From the NCBI GenBank assembly GCA_002403905.1, contig DHIR01000182.1, positions 1 to 10,968 on the forward strand: a stretch of 10,968 bases of DNA, in the 5' to 3' direction. The notes beneath the pieces were generated by a model that saw only the letters and a program-made list of their open reading frames with translations, was not told the DNA's origin and made no database searches. Each line of letters opens with the position of its first letter. The first letter of the stretch is position 1. Below, piece by piece: positions 7,225-10,968 of the stretch. Made by a program: the position numbers and the translations under genes. The stretch is from Mucilaginibacter sp. UBA4741. Its GTDB lineage: Bacteria; Bacteroidota; Bacteroidia; Sphingobacteriales; Sphingobacteriaceae.

Positions 7225-7974
7225 ATGATCACAATAACAAATATTCACAAAGTTTTTAACAAGGGCAGAGCCAACCAGGTAAACGCGGTTATTGGCATAG
7301 ACCTTACTATAAATACCGAGAAGTTTGTTGTTATTGTTGGATCGAATGGATCGGGGAAGAGCACCTTACTAAACTTAATCTCCGGTAGCATCTTGCCATC
7401 GTCCGGCACAATAACTATTGATGGTGCTGATGTAACCAAACTGGCCGATTATGAGCGTAGCAAATGGATAGCCCGTGTTTTTCAAAACCCCATAAGCGGC
7501 ACAGCATCCGAGCTAAGTATATTGGATAATTTCAGGCTGGCGGCTATCCGCACCAAAACTAAAGGTTTATCTATAGGTGTTAATGATGCTTTTAAGAGGC
7601 ACGTAAAGGAAAAGATTGCTACCTTGGGCATGGGGCTTGAAAATAAGATTGAACAACCCATGGGCACGCTATCAGGCGGACAGCGGCAGGCGTTAACCTT
7701 GCTGATGAGTGTGATGGACGAATGTAAGATACTGCTGCTTGACGAACCTACAGCAGCTCTTGACCCACGATCAGCAGAAATAGTAATGCGTACCGCCGAT
7801 AAACTAAGCCAGGAATTTAAACTGACCACAATATTAGTCACCCATAATTTAAAAGATGCCTATAATTACGGAACGCGTATTATCCAAATGGGTGAGGGGA
7901 TGATTATTAAAGATGTGGATAAGCAATATAAGCAATCATTAAAACAGAATGATTTGTTTGAGTGGTTTGGGTAG
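7225..7974 (+). CDS. ABC transporter ATP-binding protein (COG1101-like), no partner subunits in the window
   Basis: A 249-residue nucleotide-binding subunit with every motif intact: Walker A GSNGSGKST (39-47), Q-loop Q87 in FQNP, signature LSGGQ (149-153), Walker B ILLLDE (169-174), D-loop ALD (178-180) and H-loop H207. The FQNPISGTASELSILDNF segment and LGMGLENKIEQPMGTLSGGQ pattern resemble the uncharacterised COG1101 ATPases that usually work with a COG2984-type binding protein and a COG4120-type permease (linked in some bacteria to aromatic amino acid uptake). Neither partner is present here. I chose the ATG at 7225 because the conserved strand begins there; the TTG at 7171 and ATG at 7198 lie inside the palindromic repeat. 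A hairpin with a T-run follows the stop. Function as a transporter subunit is likely, the cargo unknown. Confidence 0.9.
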   Translation: MITITNIHKVFNKGRANQVNAVIGIDLTINTEKFVVIVGSNGSGKSTLLNLISGSILPSSGTITIDGADVTKLADYERSKWIARVFQNPISGTASELSILDNFRLAAIRTKTKGLSIGVNDAFKRHVKEKIATLGMGLENKIEQPMGTLSGGQRQALTLLMSVMDECKILLLDEPTAALDPRSAEIVMRTADKLSQEFKLTTILVTHNLKDAYNYGTRIIQMGEGMIIKDVDKQYKQSLKQNDLFEWFG

Positions 7975-7986
7975 GCAGCGTGCGAG

Positions 7987-8016
7987 AGAAGGGCCCCAGG
8001 TTGACAGCCCTTTTTT
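7987..8016 (+). terminator. Probable terminator after the ABC ATPase
   Basis: AAGGGC (7989-7994) pairs with GCCCTT (8007-8012), extendable by two weak pairs, with a 12-nt loop and six Ts at 8011-8016. It begins about 15 nt after the stop. The stem is shorter than the others in the window, so readthrough into the small gene at 8061 is possible. Confidence 0.5.
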
Positions 8017-8060
8017 ACTTTCGGATTTTTTGGCAAACTTATTGCAGTCATCCTGTCACT

Positions 8061-8303
8061 ATGATGAACAACAATTTCCAAAACATATTTGATGCGTACC
8101 AGCTGGTAAGCGGTGCAAAGATCAAAGCCAAAACACAAGACGAAATGTTTGAACTGGGCCAATACGATGCTAACAAAAGGGGCTACACCGTGTACCCGAT
8201 TGATAACGGCGTTAGATATGACGACTTTAGTGTTGTGATAGCCGAAAAAGAACTCAAAAATAATTTCGTGATAGAGGTAATAAAGGCAAGTATTGCTGCC
8301 TAA
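8061..8303 (+). CDS. Small protein of unknown function (80 aa)
   Basis: I do not recognise this family. The frame is open from 7962, but that part overlaps the ABC gene's end and the terminator, so the start is placed at the ATG at 8061 (or 8064 next to it), giving 80 or 79 residues. The protein is soluble-looking, with no signal peptide or membrane segment and no cysteine. An N-terminal helix (FQNIFDAYQLVSGAKIKAKT) is followed by FELGQYDANKRGYTVYPID and then an alternating charged/hydrophobic region ending in VIEVIKASIAA, compatible with a small alpha/beta fold. It lies between the ABC ATPase and the second palindromic repeat, and the latter probably forms the 3' end of its transcript. Codon use looks like that of its neighbours, which supports it being real. 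No function is proposed. Confidence 0.65.
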   Translation: MMNNNFQNIFDAYQLVSGAKIKAKTQDEMFELGQYDANKRGYTVYPIDNGVRYDDFSVVIAEKELKNNFVIEVIKASIAA

Positions 8304-8310
8304 AAATAAT

Positions 8311-8420
8311 AAATGTCATTTCTGATTATAAATGTCATCGAACGGAGTAAGAAATCTTATACAATTTGCTAATGAGCATGCCGTATAAGATTTCTCCTCG
8401 TACCTCGTTCGAAATGACAA
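8311..8420. repeat. Imperfect palindromic repeat, copy 2, between convergent genes
   Basis: The inner arms 8350-8362 (AGAAATCTTATAC) and 8383-8395 are perfect 13-bp complements around a 20-nt loop. The right outer arm (8407-8419, GTTCGAAATGACA) pairs with either of two left arms: TGTCATTTC at 8314-8322 or TGTCAT-CGAAC at 8333-8342. The left outer arm seems partly duplicated, since AAATGTCAT occurs at 8311-8319 and 8330-8338. It is a diverged copy of the repeat at 7115-7205. It separates convergent genes and may terminate both. Confidence 0.82.
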
Positions 8421-8435
8421 GAGGAGGGTATCTAA

Positions 8436-9701
8436 TTACCCCTTATAAGTGATCTTATAAATAGTTCCTTTATTATCATCAGTTACATATAATGAACCAT
8501 CGGGGCCTTGCGCTAATCCGCATGGGCGATGTACGGCACGGCCGGAAGCTTTTTGCTCTGCTGTTCCTGCAAATCCATCAGCAAATATCTCCCATTTACC
8601 GTCTGGCTTGCCATTTTTAAATGGTTGAAAAGCTACTAAATAACCTGCCTGTGGTTCGGGGTAGCGGTTCCATGAGCCATGGAACGCAATGAAAGCACCA
8701 TTCTTATACCTGGCCGGAAATTGGTTGCCAGTATAAAAAACTAAACAGTCGGGTGCATAATGCCCCGGGAAGCCTACTACCGGTTTAATGTATTTGGGGT
8801 CGGCTTCTTTTTCGCCATCACCACCATACTCAGGTCCTAGGATATTTTTTTGTTTTTGCCAATCGTAATAGATGTACGGCCAACCGGCATTGTCTCCTTT
8901 TTTTAGGGCAAATAAACATTCAGACGGTAATTCCGCAGATTGTTTTGCGGTGTATAATTTGGGGTATAGATCATGCAGCGCATCGCGGCCATGTTGCGTT
9001 ACAAATAACTGGTTAAGCTGTTGGTTCCAAAATATACCAACCACGTTACGTAAGCCCGTGGCGTAATGCACACTTTCCGGATAGCTTTGGTTAAGCTTAT
9101 TAGCTTTGAACTGCCATATACCACCAGCCGAGTCTAAAATCCGGCAACCTGTTCTGTTTTTATCGTACTCTTCGCAAATGTTGCTAGGCGCGCCAATGTT
9201 AACATATAAATTACCATCATTATCTAAAGTAAGGGCTTTAGGCTGATGATGATCTATTTCTAGTAAGCCCCTAACAATTGTTTCGGGTTTATCAGCATCA
9301 ATCACCTGGTTTTGCGCGTCAAGCTTGTAACGGAAAACCGAATTTTTTGATGATGCATATAAATAACCGTCTTTAATAGCTATACCCGTACCGCCATAAT
9401 CGCCAAAGCTTGTTTTTACGGTTGCTACATTTCCATCCTCATGCAGCACAATAATGCCTTTACTTTTACGCGTACTGGCCATGTGTATATAAATATCATG
9501 TTGAGGGGTGACAACCAAATGGCGGGCGCTGCCCAGGTTATCTGCAATTACGGTCGCGTTAAAACCTTCGGGTAAAGTTAAGCCAGCTTCGGCCGCTTTA
9601 TTTTTTTTAGGGGGATCGCTTTTTAGCGCGTTTAATAACAATAATCCGCTAACTGCAATCGCAGGTAACAGCAGCAAAGAAAATATTTTTCTGTTTTTCA
9701 T
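8436..9701 (-). CDS. Exported PQQ-type sugar dehydrogenase (sorbosone/aldose dehydrogenase-like beta-propeller)
   Basis: A 421-residue protein of the soluble glucose / L-sorbosone dehydrogenase superfamily (COG2133 type), which oxidises aldoses or aldehydes in the periplasm using PQQ. The basic start MKNRK and hydrophobic stretch to about residue 26 form a signal peptide or anchor; there is no lipobox cysteine. The propeller shows DHHQPKALTLDNDGNLYVNIG (150-170), whose histidine matches the catalytic His region of the family, then TQHGRD (235-240), NAGWP (271-275), AFHGSWNR (339-346), and HRPCGLAQGPDGSLYVTDD (391-409). No CxxCH heme motif is present, unlike fused cytochrome forms. I placed the start at the ATG at 9701; the frame continues to a TTG at 9722 but the signal peptide fits ATG. 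Actual PQQ dependence is not proven by sequence. It is convergent with 8061-8303 and divergent from 9937. Confidence 0.9.
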   Translation of the reverse strand: MKNRKIFSLLLLPAIAVSGLLLLNALKSDPPKKNKAAEAGLTLPEGFNATVIADNLGSARHLVVTPQHDIYIHMASTRKSKGIIVLHEDGNVATVKTSFGDYGGTGIAIKDGYLYASSKNSVFRYKLDAQNQVIDADKPETIVRGLLEIDHHQPKALTLDNDGNLYVNIGAPSNICEEYDKNRTGCRILDSAGGIWQFKANKLNQSYPESVHYATGLRNVVGIFWNQQLNQLFVTQHGRDALHDLYPKLYTAKQSAELPSECLFALKKGDNAGWPYIYYDWQKQKNILGPEYGGDGEKEADPKYIKPVVGFPGHYAPDCLVFYTGNQFPARYKNGAFIAFHGSWNRYPEPQAGYLVAFQPFKNGKPDGKWEIFADGFAGTAEQKASGRAVHRPCGLAQGPDGSLYVTDDNKGTIYKITYKG

Positions 9702-9719
9702 AAATGTTAGTTTATCAAC

Positions 9720-9782
9720 CAAAATTAACAGAATAATATTTAAAGCATTAAACCAAATTTAATATTAGCAAAGCTTTTACAA
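9720..9782 (-). promoter_or_regulatory. Promoter candidates for the PQQ-type dehydrogenase
   Basis: On the minus strand two perfect TAnnTTTG boxes occur: TAAATTTG (9754-9761) with TTG 18 nt upstream (9780-9782), and TAATTTTG (9720-9727) without a clear -33. The first would start near 9747 and the second near 9713. The short leader before the ATG contains ATAAACTAA (9707-9715, minus strand), the same motif seen before other starts here. Confidence 0.5.
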
Positions 9783-9807
9783 TAGCTTCGAAACCTGACT
9801 AGTGTAA

Positions 9808-9849
9808 AATTTAATTCTTAAATTAAATAAAAAATAAGAATTTAATTCT
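9808..9849. promoter_or_regulatory. Repeated AT-rich site in the divergent intergenic region
   Basis: AATTTAATTCT occurs at 9808-9818 and 9839-9849, a spacing of 31 bp, or about three helical turns. Overlapping it, AATTCTTA (9813-9820) and TAAGAATT (9835-9842) form an 8-bp inverted repeat with a 14-nt loop. It lies between the divergent genes at 9701 and 9937, where a regulator of either could bind. Low-complexity AT sequence makes chance repeats more likely. Confidence 0.3.
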
Positions 9850-9851
9850 GT

Positions 9852-9884
9852 TTTGTAAACGATATTCAGTTTATCATAAATGCG
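9852..9884 (+). promoter_or_regulatory. Weak promoter candidate for the Gln-rich exported protein gene
   Basis: TTTG at 9852-9855 is followed after 21 nt by TAAATGCG (9877-9884), which keeps T, A, T and G of TAnnTTTG. It would start near 9891 and leave a leader of about 46 nt. The -7 match is poor. Confidence 0.25.
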
Positions 9885-9936
9885 TGATTAAACCCTGGCT
9901 TGTTTTTATCGTCATAGATACATAAAAACAAAGAAT

Positions 9937-10833
9937 ATGAAAAAGATAACTTTAATATCAGCAATAGCATTAAGTGGTTTATTTTATAGCACCGCAAATG
10001 CACAAATATTACAAATAGGATTACACTTAGGTGGCGGTCGCCCGGTTGTTCAGGCATCATTAATTACTCCTAATGTAGCGGTTAATTACAGTAATGCAGA
10101 TGACTATTATTATCTGCCCGAAGTAGACGCTTACTATAGTGTTGCCGACCAAAACTACTACTATAACGATGGTGAAAGATGGGTGTCAGCAGCTTATTTA
10201 CCAGGCGAATACCGTAACTACGACTGGAGAAACGCCCGTCACTACGAAGTAAGAGCACATCGCCCGTATTTAAATGCCGATGTATATCGTGAAAAATATC
10301 GTGGTAATGCAGACTGGAACCGTAATAACGACCGTGTGGATAACCGTACCTACGCCAACCGTGACGAACGTAGAAATGATGAACCACGTTTTGAAAAACG
10401 TAATGATAATTACCGCGGCGCAGAACATGCCGATAACCGTGGCCGGGATAATGGAAATAGAAGGGATGATAACAGTGGAAGAGGTAACTATAACCAATCC
10501 CAGCCAAGCCGCGGTCAAGGTAATTATGGTCAACAAGGCCGTGGGCAAGGTGGTTACCAACAAGCGCAACCTCAGCAAAACCAACAACCACAACAAGGTC
10601 GTGGACAAGGTGGTTACCAACAAGCGCAACCTCAACAAAGCCAACAAACACAACCTCAACAAAACCAACAACCACAACAAGGTCGTGGACAAAGGGGATA
10701 CCAACAAGCACAACCCCAGCAAAGCCAGCCATCACGTCAAAACGGAAATGGTCAGCAACAAAGAGGTGGTAACTCAAATGAGCATTTTGCCGATAGTCAC
10801 GCACAAAATGGTCATGACAGGTTTAAGTCTTAA
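9937..10833 (+). CDS. Exported Tyr-rich domain protein with Gln/Gly-rich tandem repeats
   Basis: A 298-residue secreted or periplasmic protein of unknown function. Residues 1-22 are a clear Sec signal peptide with cleavage after ANA, before QILQ. Residues 57-122 form a Tyr-rich conserved-looking domain (YYYLPEVDAYYSV, YYYNDGERWV, LPGEYRNYDW, RPYLNADVYREKYRG); similar domains with YYYLP and RYRNYD are common in small periplasmic Bacteroidota proteins, but I know no assigned function. Residues 123-185 are Asn/Arg/Asp-rich and probably disordered. Residues 201-266 are three tandem copies of GRGQGGYQQAQPQQ-N/S-QQ, the middle one enlarged by an internal duplication. The tail is hydrophilic, ending HDRFKS. 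Low-complexity Gln/Gly/Arg tails suggest a linker or surface-associated role, which is inference. It is monocistronic with its own terminator and divergent from the PQQ-type dehydrogenase. Confidence 0.85.
   Translation: MKKITLISAIALSGLFYSTANAQILQIGLHLGGGRPVVQASLITPNVAVNYSNADDYYYLPEVDAYYSVADQNYYYNDGERWVSAAYLPGEYRNYDWRNARHYEVRAHRPYLNADVYREKYRGNADWNRNNDRVDNRTYANRDERRNDEPRFEKRNDNYRGAEHADNRGRDNGNRRDDNSGRGNYNQSQPSRGQGNYGQQGRGQGGYQQAQPQQNQQPQQGRGQGGYQQAQPQQSQQTQPQQNQQPQQGRGQRGYQQAQPQQSQPSRQNGNGQQQRGGNSNEHFADSHAQNGHDRFKS
10537..10734 (+). repeat. Coding tandem repeat (Gln/Gly-rich), three units
   Basis: The units are 10537-10596 (60 nt), 10597-10680 (84 nt) and 10681-10734 (54 nt, partial). All begin GGYCGTGGRCAA and contain ACCAACAAGC. 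The middle unit carries an extra 24 nt from an internal duplication of CAACCTCAACAAA. All units keep the reading frame. High identity of units 1 and 2 points to recent slippage or unequal crossover. Confidence 0.85.
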
Positions 10834-10864
10834 CTATAATTTTCTCCATCATATATAATAGAAG

Positions 10865-10886
10865 AGCCACCGCGAGGTGGCTTTTT
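10865..10886 (+). terminator. Rho-independent terminator after the Gln-rich protein gene
   Basis: AGCCACC (10865-10871) pairs with GGTGGCT (10876-10882) across a GCGA tetraloop of the stable GNRA type, followed by TTTT. It is about 30 nt after the stop. Confidence 0.88.
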
Positions 10887-10894
10887 AGCCCATC

Positions 10895-10968
10895 CCAACC
10901 CTCCCCGGAAGGGAGGGCTTTAAATAAAAAAATAAAAAGTCTTCCCTTCCGGGGGAGATTTAGAGGGG
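10895..10968. repeat. Palindromic repeat of a second type, cut off by the window end
   Basis: CTCCCCGGAAGGGA (10901-10914) is complementary to TCCCTTCCGGGGGAG (10943-10957) apart from one extra G, with an A-rich loop (10922-10938). The outer part CCCAACCCTC on the left and GAGGGG at the very end suggest that the arms continue outside the window. It differs from the GTCATTTCGA repeats and resembles another dispersed intergenic repeat type of Sphingobacteriaceae. Confidence 0.7.

Noticed and set aside
7962..8060. GTG-initiated extension of the small protein to 113 residues
   Set aside because: The extension overlaps the end of the ABC gene and the terminator hairpin, and its translation does not resemble the rest of the protein.
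7115..8420. Two similar repeats separated by about 1.1 kb considered as a CRISPR or composite transposon
   Set aside because: There are only two diverged palindromic copies, no spacer array, no cas genes and no transposase between or beside them.
10082..10858. Long minus-strand (10082-10804) and alternative-frame plus-strand (10274-10858) open frames over the Gln-rich gene
   Set aside because: They are low-complexity shadows created by the biased codons of the repeat. The frame with a signal peptide and ordered domain at 9937-10833 is the real one.

Overview
The window looks like chromosomal DNA from a Bacteroidota bacterium, most likely of the Sphingobacteriaceae (Mucilaginibacter/Pedobacter type). 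The reasons are the moderate GC, starts preceded by A-rich leaders (often TATAAACTAA-like) rather than Shine-Dalgarno sequences, -7 boxes resembling TAnnTTTG, a tyrosine-rich exported protein of a type common in this phylum, and imperfect palindromic repeats of the GTCATTTCGA...GAGAAATCT kind that I associate with these genomes. The lineage is inferred from style, not from a marker gene.

Layout. At 1-893 is the 3' part of a membrane fatty-acid desaturase, closed by a terminator at 955-989. The 325-bp gap 894-1218 holds that terminator, two alternative promoter candidates (1037-1069 and 1091-1121) and a nested dyad at 1162-1203 just before the next start. At 1219-4683 is a likely three-gene operon: Gfo/Idh/MocA oxidoreductase, TIM-barrel sugar isomerase/epimerase, and an MFS sugar-type permease. 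After a terminator comes a NupG-like (NHS family) MFS permease at 4829-6079, then a second terminator and a signal-bearing TIM-barrel isomerase/epimerase at 6220-7095. Together 1219-7095 reads as one catabolic module for a sugar or cyclitol: exported isomerase or lyase in the periplasm, two permeases in the inner membrane, and an NAD(P)-dependent dehydrogenase plus a second isomerase in the cytoplasm. The substrate is not determined by the sequence.

At 7225-8303 are a lone ABC ATPase (COG1101-like) with no partner permease in view and a small protein I do not recognise. This pair is flanked by two related palindromic repeats (7115-7205 and 8311-8420). On the minus strand at 8436-9701 is an exported PQQ-type beta-propeller sugar dehydrogenase of the sorbosone/aldose dehydrogenase class. 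It is divergent from an exported Tyr- and Gln-rich repeat protein at 9937-10833. The window ends in a terminator and the start of a different palindromic repeat that runs off the edge.

The most unusual signals are non-coding. The intergenic regions before the two genes at 4829 and 6220 appear to be copies of one terminator-plus-promoter unit. There is a structured leader with a six-codon ORF before the operon at 1219, and a 31-bp-spaced direct repeat in the divergent region at 9808-9849. No RNA genes, CRISPR arrays or insertion-sequence transposases were seen.
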